From NCBI GenBank assembly GCA_009746045.1, contig RPFO01000359.1, positions 177,683 through 241,682 on the forward strand: a stretch of DNA of 64,000 bases, read 5' to 3'. The stretch comes from Mesostigma viride (taxonomy: Eukaryota > Streptophyta > Mesostigmatophyceae > Mesostigmatales > Mesostigmataceae). The position numbers and the translations under genes were made by a program. Position 1 is the first letter of the stretch, and each line of letters begins with the position of its first letter. The notes beneath the pieces were generated by a model that did no database searches, was not told the DNA's origin, and saw nothing but the letters and a program-made list of their open reading frames with translations. Below, in pieces: positions 9,040 through 18,993 of the stretch.

Positions 9040-9746
9040 ATGGAACGTGACAGACGCCAGCACACCATGGACGAGCTCGTGCGCAAGTACAACGACCAGA
9101 GCGCCTACGTGGCCGCGAGCGCCGGACGGACCTTCCGCCCCGTGCCCCTCGCCCGGGCCGCCCGGGCCTGGACGGGCAGGTGCAGCAGGTGCGCCAGCCC
9201 CATCTCCCTGCGAGACCGCTCGGCCGTGTTCGGCCGCCCCGGCGCGTGGACCTGCTGGCCCTGCGCCCGCCTGCCCCTCGCCCCCCTCTTCGACGAGCTG
9301 GTGGAGGCCAGGGACAGGGCGCGCAGGTGCGGCCTGCCCAGGCCCGTGAAGGCAGACTCCGGCATACGCCCCCCGCCCATCCGCAGGCCGACGGGCGTGC
9401 GCCCCGCCGCGTGGGCGCGCGCAGAGAAGATGGCCAGGAACGCCAACGCGCGCATGCGGGCCGACGGGGCCAGGCCGTGTCTGGGCACCCCGCACGTCAC
9501 GGCGCTCTACCGCTCGCTCCTGCGCCGACCGCGGTGCGCCCTGTGTCGCAAGCCGCTGGACATCGGACCCCGCGCCAGGAAGGGGGACCGCCCCTCGCTC
9601 GACAGGCGCGACCCGGCCGACAGGAGCTACTGCGGGCGGAACGCGGCCCTGCTGTGCTTCGCCTGCAACCACGCAAAGCGCCTGCGCGACGGACTGCGCC
9701 TCTACCGCCTGCGTCTCCGCCGCGCAGGCTGTCGCTCGGGGGGTGA
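9040..9746 (+). CDS. HNH-type zinc endonuclease-like protein
   Basis: The ATG at 9040 opens a frame of about 235 residues with two zinc parts: an N-terminal ribbon (CSRCASPISL, from about residue 47, partner Cys pair near 68-71) and a C-terminal HNH-like core with CALCRKPLDIG (about 166), SLDRRDPADRSY and LLCFACNHAKRLRDG. This order (Cys pair, SLDR, N, C-x2-CN-x-AK) matches phage and viral HNH/endonuclease VII-like enzymes. The gene at 11,889-12,818 has the same two-part layout. As printed, the frame runs on to 9,807. A one-base change in the six-G run at 9,738-9,743 would end it at 9,746 and also give the convergent gene a natural end. Confidence 0.65.
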
Positions 9747-10546
9747 ATGTAAAGAGGCGATTCGGTCTCCTCGAGATCCTCGGGATCGCTCCCATGATAG
9801 TACGTAGGCGTGGGCCCCGGGGAGGCGGATCCGGGGAGGGTGCCGGCCGCCTGCGGGCTGTCTTCCACCGCTATGGGATTGAACGGGTCCGCCCCAGAAA
9901 AGGGGTCCGGATCGCGAGGGCTGGTCCTGGCATGTCGGGGAGGGGCGTTCACTGGTTGCCGCAAGCTCGGGAGCCCCTGCGGGCTGTCTTCCACCGCTAT
10001 GGGATTGAACGGGTCCGCCCCAGAAACGGGGTCCTGATCGCGAGGTCTGGTCCTGCCAGCAGCCGGCTGTCGGGGAGGGGCGTTCACTGGTCGCCGCAAG
10101 CTCAAGACCCCGGGGCGCGTGTTGAAGTATCGGTTGATGACCATTTGCGGCGTGAGGCGGTCGGCGGCCCTTCTCCGGCTGCCGACGTTGATGGAATCGG
10201 TGAAATCGGCGTACCTGCCTCTATCCCTCCTGCTCGCCCGGATCCCGGGAATCGTGGAGGGGACGTCTGGATCGCCGTCCTCGACAACGGGCCTCTCGTA
10301 ACGATTGTGGACCTCTGCGGGATAGTAATTTTCGTATGTGGGCGAATTGAACTCGATCGGTCTCCCGTACTCGTCCACGTCGCCCGGCTGGTAGTACGCC
10401 GTGCTCGGGTCCCACTCGATGGTGTCCACGTGCATCCTCACGACGTGCGGCCGGGCCGGCGCGTGACGGTGGCGGTGACAAAGCGACCCGGCGGCGGGCC
10501 TGTTTCGGCAGCGGCCCGTGCGGGTGACGTGTCTGCATTGAGGCAT
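9702..10546 (-). CDS. Cys/His-motif protein with internal duplicated segment
   Basis: From the ATG at 10546 the protein begins MPQCRHVTRTGRCRNRPAAG with CHRHRH after it, the same short Cys/Thr/Gly/Cys/His module as at 8,471. The middle holds two copies of a 15-residue phrase, GADPFNPIAVEDSPQ, encoded by a direct DNA repeat of about 110 bases (about 9,860-10,080). In the printed sequence the frame runs past the convergent HNH gene to 9,497. If the homopolymer at 9,738-9,743 has one more base, it ends in a poly-Arg tail at 9,702. The body is Pro-rich and probably disordered. Function unknown. Confidence 0.5.
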
Positions 10547-11010
10547 CTCGTGCTCTTTATACGCGCGTGGGAAAATTAACGCGCCACCCCGCACACTATC
10601 ACCCCCATACACATAGCGGCATGACCGGCGACGACGGCTGCACGCACGCGCCCACGAACTCGCACATCAGACGCGCCTCGGACAACCAACCCGGATGCAT
10701 CATGGCGCGACACTGATATGCCGAACGACGAGATTATTTTTGCGCGACCATAAACGCACGCACACCGCCAGCGGAGACTGACACGGACTTGCCACTCGTA
10801 CTCTCGATCACGGACTCGCGCGCGGGGGACAGACAATCACGCGCGGGGGGAACAGGGAAACAGACAAGCACTCGGCGCGGAACGGGGGGACACGCAGGGG
10901 GGAACGGGGGAACACGCAGGGGGGACACGCTGCGGGGTCCCCAAGCACTCGGCGCGGAACGGGGGGACACGCAGGGGGGAACAGGGGGAAAAGAGGGGGT
11001 CACTCACGCA
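10547..11010. repeat. gene-free G-rich repeat tract next to the palindrome
   Basis: No supported gene. From about 10,830 to 11,000 the phrase GGGGGGACACGCAGGGGGGA recurs with variation, together with AAGCACTCGGCGCGGAACGG twice (about 10,864 and 10,944). Simple repeats next to genome ends are usual in large DNA viruses. Confidence 0.6.
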
Positions 11011-11076
11011 GTTGCTGGGAAGGGTTTAGGGGTGCCTTAGCCACGGTGAAAGCCACCCTAAAGCCTTCCCAGCAAC
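11011..11076. repeat. imperfect hairpin at the outer edge of the left palindrome arm
   Basis: GTTGCTGGGAAGG at 11,011-11,023 is matched by CCTTCCCAGCAAC at 11,064-11,076. Pairing partly continues inward (TTTAGGGGTG against CACCCTAAA), giving a stem of about 20 pairs with an internal loop. The right palindrome arm stops inside the equivalent of this stem, at 15,231. Confidence 0.7.
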
Positions 11077-11344
11077 TACGTGAGCTACCCCCCAGAGCCT
11101 CTGCAGCCCCCAGTCCCCCTGGACCCCCTAGACCCCCTAGACCCCTTGGACCCCCCGGAGCCCCCGGTCCGAACAGAAGTCCTGTAATCTCCACCGCCGC
11201 CGTCGCCTGTCCCGGCCCCGGGAGGCGGCGAAGGGGCAAACGAGGGGGAGAAGGTAATCCACCTCCGACCGGCGAGAGGGGCCGGAGAGGCCCCGCCGAT
11301 TTCGCTCGCCCCCCGCCCCGGCCCTCCCGATGGGCGACGCTTGC

Positions 11345-11500
11345 TTGGATTCTCTTGCACTACTTCTTTTTTAGACTCTTTCAAAAATAATTATATGGGT
11401 AATGAAAAATTGCAAAGGGTATAGGCTATATATAGGGCTATATATACAGGAATAATATTTCCCGGGGTGGCTGAAAAAGAAGTCGTGCACGAGAATCCAC
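11345..11500. promoter_or_regulatory. inverted motif pair around AT-rich spacer (copy 2)
   Basis: TTGGATTCTCTTGCACTACT begins at 11,345. Its imperfect reverse complement ends at about 11,500, with about 100 AT-rich bases between them containing CTATATATA runs. This is the same layout as 1,961-2,111. Confidence 0.45.
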
Positions 11501-11888
11501 TCCACCTCCGATGGTCGGGGGCGGCGGGAGAGGTGGCGGCAGGTTCGCTCGCCCCCCGTCCCGGGTCCGTCGCGCCCCGAGTCTGGATGTGTTTGAAACG
11601 TCCTTTTCCCTCCTGGAGGGGCGGCGCGGGCGGGTGGGGGGTCGAGGGTGGATGAGAATGCGTGGTTTCGGTCGGGCTTCTTTTGGGCTCGGATCCGTTC
11701 CAGTCTGCGTCCCGGCGCCCCCCGGGCCGGGGTTGGGAGGGGGTTGCGCTCGCCCCCCGGGACGGCCGTGTGGGTGGTCCGCTACCCTGGGCCCGGCGAC
11801 CCTGAGTAAGTGACGGGTGCAAGTCTACGTCCCGGCGCCCCCCGGGCCGGGGTTAAGAGGGGGCTGCGCTTACGGGGGAGGGAATAAA

Positions 11889-12818
11889 ATGTGGGGGTAC
11901 GATAACAGCGGCGACGGGCGAGAAACGGAGATGGCAACCCCGGAGTTCTACGTGACGAACGACGCGGAGGACAAGTGGCGCCAGAGGGTGGGGTCTTCGG
12001 TGCAGACCTTCAACTCTGCCCTGCGGTACAAGTGCGCGAAGACGGGGAGGGGGTTCAAGCGTTTCCGCGAGTCGAAGGCCCGCGACATGTGGGACGGCAA
12101 GTGCGCCAAGTGCGCGACCCCGATCCGCTTCCACTCGTCGGAGGAGGTCCCCCGCATGGGGATCCTGGTGCGTTATCTGGTCCCGGACGGCGCGGGGCTG
12201 TCTCTGACCGAGTCGGCGACGGGCATGCCCCCCGAGTGGAGGTGCGGGCGTTGCAGGGTGGGCCCTCTGGAATCGGAGTACGACGAGCTGAAGCACCTCA
12301 GGATGGAGGAGGAGTACCTGCGCGCCCGGAAGGGGCTGCCCATCCCGGACGACTCCCCGCCCGTGCTGCCCTTCCCGGAGGCGGCACCGGCCGGGAAGCG
12401 GCCCAGGAGCCCTTGCCAGCATTACGGGGAGTGCCCCCCCGATGTCGACCCCGCGGTGTGGTCGCACGTGAAGAAAGCGTTCTACGGCGTGCAGTCGAGG
12501 GTGAAGAGCGACCTGCCCCTGAGCTGGCAGTCCACGCCCCACGGGGAGCGAGACCTGTCCCCGCGCCTGCTGGAGGCCGTCAGGAAACTGGAGAGCCAGG
12601 AGTGGCGCTGCGGCCACTGCGAGGGGCGGATGTCGCTGGACTCCCCTGAGCTCGCCCCGTCCCCCGACAAGACGGACACGTTCGACAGGACGTACTTCCC
12701 CGACAACTACAGGTGGCTGCACGCGGGGTGCAACCGGGCCAAAGCCGTGGACGACTCCATAGACCAGTGCAGGCGCAGGATGGCGGAGTACGAGAAGCTG
12801 CCGGACCCCGTGGAATGA
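11889..12818 (+). CDS. HNH-type zinc endonuclease-like protein (left palindrome arm)
   Basis: A 309-aa protein from the ATG at 11889 (a second ATG at 11,931 is possible). It has an N-terminal Cys pair KCAKCATPI near residue 71 with a partner CGRC near 120, and a C-terminal HNH-like core: CGHCEGRMSLD (about 240) then FDRTYFPDNYRWLHAGCN and RAK. The two-part plan equals that of the gene at 9,040. A TAATAAAG lies about 15 bases after the stop. An inverted, damaged copy lies in the other arm. DNA cleavage activity is inferred from the motif only. Confidence 0.65.
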   Translation: MWGYDNSGDGRETEMATPEFYVTNDAEDKWRQRVGSSVQTFNSALRYKCAKTGRGFKRFRESKARDMWDGKCAKCATPIRFHSSEEVPRMGILVRYLVPDGAGLSLTESATGMPPEWRCGRCRVGPLESEYDELKHLRMEEEYLRARKGLPIPDDSPPVLPFPEAAPAGKRPRSPCQHYGECPPDVDPAVWSHVKKAFYGVQSRVKSDLPLSWQSTPHGERDLSPRLLEAVRKLESQEWRCGHCEGRMSLDSPELAPSPDKTDTFDRTYFPDNYRWLHAGCNRAKAVDDSIDQCRRRMAEYEKLPDPVE

Positions 12819-12894
12819 TGAACGCCGTATGCTAATAAAGACACCCCTCGTCCAATGCCACGTGTCACCTCATCGCTAGACAGTCCCAAAGCAA

Positions 12895-13040
12895 AAAGGG
12901 CCAGCATAAGGGGCTGGTTTCAAACAGGGTGGGCCGGGTTTGACAGCATAAGAGGCTGGTTTCAAACAGGGTTCGCCAGCATAAGGGGCTGGTTTCAAAC
13001 AGGGTGGGCCGGGTTTGACAGCATAAGGGCCGGTGCGGTT
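12895..13040. repeat. short tandem repeat near the palindrome axis (mirrored 13,261-13,406)
   Basis: The phrase CAGCATAAGGGGCTGGTTTC followed by AAACAGGGTG appears three times in each arm, with GGCCGGGTTTGA linkers. The mirrored copies are at about 13,261-13,406. Confidence 0.75.
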
Positions 13041-13482
13041 ACTGGAAAAAATATCTAACCCCATGGTATAGGATATACCTGAGAGTCTAGGCCCCTACCG
13101 GCCCTGTCCAGGGCCTGCCATGGGACATGTCCCCGGGACTGATCAGAAACGTTTCTGATCAGTCCCGGGGACATGTCCCATGGCAGGCCCTGGACAGGGC
13201 CGGTAGGGGCCTAGACTCTCAGGTATATCCTATACCATGGGGTTAGATATTTTTTCCAGTAACCGCACCGGCCCTTATGCTGTCAAACCCGGCCCACCCT
13301 GTTTGAAACCAGCCCCTTATGCTGGCGAACCCTGTTTGAAACCAGCCTCTTATGCTGTCAAACCCGGCCCACCCTGTTTGAAACCAGCCCCTTATGCTGG
13401 CCCTTTTTGCTTTGGGACTGTCTAGCGATGAGGTGACACGTGGCATTGGACGAGGGGTGTCTTTATTAGCATACGGCGTTCA

Positions 13483-14409
13483 TCATTCCACGGGGTCCGG
13501 CAGCTTCTCGTACTCCGCCATCCTGCGCCTGCACTGGTCTATGGAGTCGTCCACGGCTTTGGCCCGGTTGCACCCCGCGTGCAGCCACCTGTAGTTGTCG
13601 GGGAAGTACGTCCTGTCGAACGTGTCCGTCTTGTCGGGGGACGGGGCGAGCTCAGGGGAGTCCAGCGACATCCGCCCCTCGCAGTGGCCGCAGCGCCACT
13701 CCTGGCTCTCCAGTTTCCTGACGGCCTCCAGCAGGCGCGGGGACAGGTCTCGCTCCCCGTGGGGCGTGGACTGCCAGCTCAGGGGCAGGTCGCTCTTCAC
13801 CCTCGACTGACGCCGTAGAACGCTTTCTTCACGTGCGACCACACCGCGGGGTCGACATCGGGGGGGCACTCCCCGTAATGCTGGCAAGGGCTCCTGGGCC
13901 GCTTCCCGGCCGGTGCCGCCTCCGGGAAGGGCAGCACGGGCGGGGAGTCGTCCGGGATGGGCAGCCCCTTCCGGGCGCGCAGGTACTCCTCCTCCATCCT
14001 GAGGTGCTTCAGCTCGTCGTACTCCGATTCCAGAGGGCCCACCCTGCAACGCCCGCACCTCCACTCGGGGGGCATGCCCGTCGCCGACTCGGTCAGAGAC
14101 AGCCCCGCGCCGTCCGGGACCAGATAACGCACCAGGATCCCCATGGGGGACCTCCTCCGACGAGTGGAAGCGGATCGGGGTCGCGCACTTGGCGCACTTG
14201 CCGTCCCACATGTCGCGGGCCTTCGACTCGCGGAAACGCTTGAATCCCCTCCCCGTCTTCGCGCACTTGTACCGCAGGGCAGAGTTGAAGGTCTGCACCG
14301 AAGACCCCACCCTCTGGCGCCACTTGTCCTCCGCGTCGTTCGTCACGTAGAACTCCGGGGTTGCCATCTCCGTTTCTCGCCCGTCGCCGCTGTTATCATA
14401 CCCCCACAT
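13483..14409 (-). pseudogene. HNH-type gene copy in right palindrome arm, two frame breaks
   Basis: Reverse-complement copy of the gene at 11,889-12,818. Two bases (GC) are missing near 14,145 and one base (G) near 13,808. The N- and C-terminal parts therefore read in the correct frame while the middle 110 codons read out of frame, without creating a stop. Both zinc parts remain readable, but the middle would be nonsense. Either this arm is decaying or the assembly is unpolished here. Confidence 0.7.
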
Positions 14410-14800
14410 TTTATTCCCTCCCCCGTAAGCGCAGCCCCCTCTTAACCCCGGCCCGGGGGGCGCCGGGACGTAGACTTGCACCCGTCACTTACTCAGGGTC
14501 GCCGGGCCCAGGGTAGCGGACCACCCACACGGCCGTCCCGGGGGGCGAGCGCAACCCCCTCCCAACCCCGGCCCGGGGGGCGCCGGGACGCAGACTGGAA
14601 CGGATCCGAGCCCAAAAGAAGCCCGACCGAAACCACGCATTCTCATCCACCCTCGACCCCCCACCCGCCCGCGCCGCCCCTCCAGGAGGGAAAAGGACGT
14701 TTCAAACACATCCAGACTCGGGGCGCGACGGACCCGGGACGGGGGGCGAGCGAACCTGCCGCCACCTCTCCCGCCGCCCCCGACCATCGGAGGTGGAGTG

Positions 14801-14956
14801 GATTCTCGTGCACGACTTCTTTTTCAGCCACCCCGGGAAATATTATTCCTGTATATATAGCCCTATATATAGCCTATACCCTTTGCAATTTTTCATTACC
14901 CATATAATTATTTTTGAAAGAGTCTAAAAAAGAAGTAGTGCAAGAGAATCCAAGCA
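14801..14956. promoter_or_regulatory. inverted motif pair around AT-rich spacer (mirror of copy 2)
   Basis: The same element as at 11,345-11,500, reversed by the palindrome. Confidence 0.45.
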
Positions 14957-15231
14957 AGCGTCGCCCATCGGGAGGGCCGGGGCGGGGGGCGAGCGAAATC
15001 GGCGGGGCCTCTCCGGCCCCTCTCGCCGGTCGGAGGTGGATTACCTTCTCCCCCCTCGTTTGCCCCTTCGCCGCCTCCCGGGGCCGGGACAGGCGACGGC
15101 GGCGGTGGAGATTACAGGACTTCTGTTCGGACCGGGGGCTCCGGGGGGTCCAAGGGGTCTAGGGGGTCTAGGGGGTCCAGGGGGACTGGGGGCTGCAGAG
15201 GCTCTGGGGGGGTAGCTCACGTAGTTGCTGG

Positions 15232-15319
<88 letters not shown>
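15232..15319. repeat. (AAC)n microsatellite at the virus/host boundary
   Basis: About 29 uninterrupted AAC units start within one base of the end of the right palindrome arm. Smaller AAC-rich tracts follow at about 15,463-15,487 and 18,221-18,244. Confidence 0.95.
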
Positions 15320-16275
15320 GTACAATACGACGCCCAGATTTGGAGGCGATCGTAACTAATCGTGGGATATAGACTGTCTACGCACTGTAAAGGACGTCTG
15401 GCTACCAGACGGATCCCACTGACTGACTGATACAGTAGTACTGCACAAATTCGGCGTGGGACACAACAACCACAACAACAACAACAGCACAAATTCAGTT
15501 GCAGAGTTTAACCAGCTGAGTCTACAGTACAGTACTGTACTGGAATCCACTCAATCCAGGGTCTGCCTATACGACGGTTGAATGGGCGGCGATGGTTGAT
15601 CTCACAAACACATCTCTGGCCTGCGCTGCGCTGGTTCTCTATACCTACTTTGAAGTTTCAGAATTCAGAGTGAAAATTCAGGGTTTGGGATCTCTGAGTA
15701 CTCAGTGTCCATCTCTGTCTGGCTACATTATGACCAGCGTGGGATCCAACTGACAGACTGACTGATGAGTACTTCCATTTCGCGTGCCACGTTCATCTTT
15801 TTTGGGCCTCGCATTTCCAATGAGCATCTCTTGCTGACAAAACTCCACTAAGTAGCGGGATCACCACTTATATCGCCAAGTTGCCACCCAAGTGCCCCAA
15901 CCCACTTTGGCATGGTCGCCTTGCCCGGTTGCCCCCCGAGCGTTTAGTTCCAGGCCGGGTCGGAAAATACGTGTGCGGGGTATAATACGTGGACTTAAAA
16001 TACGCGTATTATACGTGGGGGGTATAAAATACGCGGCGGTAAAATGCGCGACAGTTTTTGTGGTCCAACTGTCAGTCACCCAATTAGCACGCTCCTTGAT
16101 GATGGTCATGCAGTTCATTACAACTGAAATTTGGTGTATATGCTTATTTATTAACATCTTCCATTTATGCCCTGCAATCCTATCTGATTATGATTTGATA
16201 AATGCAGGGGGGAGCATGCTGCAACGGGAATTGTAAGGAATCAATTAATTAATTAATTGTAAGGAAAGCCATCCA
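15320..16275. other. gene-free host-like DNA
   Basis: No supported gene. It contains CGTGGGAT-CCAACTGAC-type phrases repeated with variation, and TATAATACGTGG-type AT-rich words at about 15,979-16,030, ending in an (AATT)n run at about 16,240. Gene density and GC content drop sharply compared with the viral segment. Confidence 0.5.
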
Positions 16276-16849
16276 CTATATAAATGCATGAGAGGACATA
16301 AGACACAACTTCCGAGAAGGACTAGGGGTGACGTGCCCTCCTTTGTACTGGATCATGCCGGCCACCATCTGCTTGAAAGAGGCGCTCTCAGCCGCATTGA
16401 AGGCAATGCCGTTCTCGATAAAAAGTTCGGCAGCCAGCAGCTGGACACCTTTCTCGTCGACGGGAACCAGCCATTTGGTGATGCTCAGCTGGCCTTTGCT
16501 GGGAACCGACGACAGGTCAGCCGGCGCAGCCCCTCCCATCTCCGCCATTGCCCTGTTCAAATTGTGCTGCTTCTTGGCGTCTGACTGCTGCGACTTGTTG
16601 TTATACATCCTGAGAAACTTGCTCCGGATATTCGGTGGAATTTTGTCGCAGGGTAACATCCCTTCCCCTGCGATTCCGGCAAAGTGTGCACGGACTCGGA
16701 ATACGCTGATTGCCCCCGCTCCGTATGAGAACTTCTTGTTGCAAAATGAGCAGAACTTTCGACACAAACTGCGTTTTGTTACTAACAGCATCTGTGACTG
16801 CTTCTTTCTTCTCGAGAACGAAATCCCATTCAGGCCCTTTCTTCCTCAT
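16276..16849 (-). pseudogene. hAT-superfamily transposase remnant (N-terminal part)
   Basis: From the ATG at 16849 (MRKKGPEWDFVLEKKEAV) the frame shifts by one base near 16,800 and continues as a BED-finger-like segment: CSFCNKKFSYGAGAIS, then RAHFAGIAGEGMLPC. A later part reads ELFIENGIAFNAAESASFKQ, with SPSRK after it, close to the DUF659-type segment of hAT transposases (gi.F...es..F..m...PSr). The catalytic DDE and dimerisation regions are absent, so this is a truncated, inactive copy. No terminal inverted repeats could be assigned. Confidence 0.6.
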
Positions 16850-18993
16850 GGCTGCAAATCGAAAATGGCTGCACACTGTCGCACAGTCGCACTGGCCTCG
16901 TCGTCGCTATATTGCATTACACCGTCAGTAGCACAGCTGGCATTTGCTGGCACACTGTTATTATGCGTTATGTACCTAGTCCTAGCTGTCTCCTACCGGC
17001 CAAACATTTTGCAAGGCTTGCGCTTTATGAAAAGAACTGTACGCATCTACTTCTAGTAGTAAAAATCTCAAATGTGCAGTGAGCGCGCCGCGCCCAGAAC
17101 CTGGGCACCGCGCCAGTGCCCGCTGCCCGCTGGTACCCCCGAAAAATTCTAAGTCCAAACCGCGTGGTCAGACGTAAAATACGCGTAAAATACGTCGAGG
17201 CCCATAATATGCTTTATCCCGCATTTTATCGCAAAAGTGCGGCGTACAGACCAACCCGGGTTCCAGGGTCCTACCAGGAGGGGTGACATCTCCAGGCAAA
17301 ATTTCCTGGATACTAGGGGCCCGTCCCAGGGCCTGACTGCTGCGGTAAGCGCCGGCCCCTGAATTGGGCTGGCGAGTAAAACGAGGGTCGGCGGCGGTGG
17401 CCCCGTATTACTGGCCCCCAATAGCGCAGCGCTACGTGGCCGAGCTGCGGCGCCACGTGGCAGGATGCGGCACCACGTGGCAAGATGAGGCGCCACGTGG
17501 CTTGATGCCGGCATGCCTCTCCGGTGACAGGCAATTACTGGGCAAGACATATCACAGTACCCTAGTAAGGTTACCATACTACTTACGTCGCCAAACTATC
17601 TCTGTTGGATATGACCGGCGTGGGATTCCAACTAAACTGAACTGAACTGAACTGAACTGGGCAAGACATCTGCAGACTGCATGACAGTATAGCGCGGCGC
17701 GGCGTGAGGACAGATGCCGACACAGTTTTTTCACTTTTTTGTGTAGGCATCCGTAGGCCCGTACATAGCTGGCATCCGGGGCATGGCAAGATGGGACGCC
17801 ACGTGGCATGATGCGGCATGCCGCACCTGCTGTACAATATGGGGGCCCGAAATCTAGGGCTGGCGGCTGCATAAAAATTCGGCCCCTGGAATCTCCCCTA
17901 TAGGGGCCGAAAAGATGGGGGCTACAGCTAGAATTGGTGCCGGTAGCTGCACGGGCCCCTAGTATGGAAATAGGGGCCAGACATTCTGGACCGGCTGCTG
18001 CAGGATCCGGCCCCTATTTAGCTTGGCTCAATGTCACCCCTCCTGTCCTACCATGTGAAATCATCAGTGTCATGGCCCTCGACCTTTCCATATACGAAGG
18101 CAAAATGAAAAAAGTTAAAACGTTAGCCTCCGACAATCTGGAGCGTCCGATGATGGATCCAACGGCCCATCTCATGATGGATCCAACGGCCCATCTCTGT
18201 TGCCCATGTGCGGCGTGGGCAACAATAACAACAACAACAACAACATGGTGGTTGTGACAGCAGGGTCGCGTCTGCGCTGAACAGTGTCGTTAGGAACGTG
18301 TCGGGCACATTCTTGGACAGATGACATCTAGATCTGTTCCTCCGGTACCAAGTTCCGTCGGTGCTGTGTGACTTGGTTGATTCCATTTTGAATACGGCTG
18401 CTGAATTCGAAATTCCTACAAGTGCCTGCCGTGGCGTGGGATACAACTAACTACCGCACTAACTAACAAATGCCTGCCGACAGCACGGCCCTGGGACACG
18501 TCAGTCAGTCAGTCAGTCAGTCAGTCACTGGGCCACGTGGTAAGGAGGCTAAAAGATTCTTTGTGGCTGACTTGTCTGACGTTGGCGAAGTAGAAAGTTG
18601 GTGCCACGTTTTGTGAAGGTCTTCAAGTCAATAAACAACACTTGTCCCCAGAGTGGGACAAGTGTTCACCGTCTGCCCAAACGTGTTGTCTTAATGTCTT
18701 TTGTTCAGTTCAGCCAATTCAGGTGATCCAACCTCGCATCCGGCCAACGTGCTCCGCGACATTATTCTGTGACGTCGACCGTCGACTCTGGTGACCATGT
18801 GAGCGCGCCAGCCCCACGTGTGTGTCGATATTGCCGATGGCACTCCTCCCGCTCCTCCAAAACAAGCCCTGAAGCGGTAGCGAGCCCTGAAGCGGGAGCG
18901 AACTATTTCTTTTCCGTCGATCAAGCATTGTAATTTCACTAGCTAGTTTATAGCGTACCGGCATAATTATTCCAGGGACCTAATTGCACCGAA
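16850..18993. other. gene-free repeat-rich DNA
   Basis: No supported gene. At 17,436-17,520 and 17,790-17,825 the phrase CGCCACGTGG(C) plus GATG recurs. Runs of ACTGA (17,635-17,660), (AAC)n (18,228-18,244) and (AGTC)n (18,502-18,527) are present. A 19-base phrase, GATGGATCCAACGGCCCAT, is duplicated at about 18,153 and 18,177. Confidence 0.5.

Larger units (their letters stand above)
11070..15231. repeat. 4.16-kb near-perfect palindrome (possible viral genome terminus)
   Basis: The sequence from about 11,070 to 13,150 is the reverse complement of 13,151 to 15,231. The axis lies in GATCAGAAACGTTTCTGATC (13,141-13,160). Arms differ only by rare changes: a missing GC near 14,145, a missing G near 13,808 and a few substitutions. 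Each arm carries an HNH gene pointing to the axis, the inverted AT-rich motif and a short tandem repeat. Head-to-head joined inverted termini of this sort are expected when a hairpin-ended viral genome is replicated or integrated as a dimer. A fold-back assembly error is the main alternative. Confidence 0.85.

Noticed and set aside
11853-12722. Minus-strand open frame opposite the HNH gene in the palindrome arm
   Set aside because: Shadow of a GC-rich gene; low-complexity composition and no motif.
15041-15492. Poly-Cys and poly-Val ORFs
   Set aside because: Produced by the (AAC)n microsatellite read on the minus strand.
15892-16236. 114-codon plus-strand ORF near the hAT remnant
   Set aside because: No protein-like features; it crosses TATAATACG-type simple words and an AT-rich stretch.
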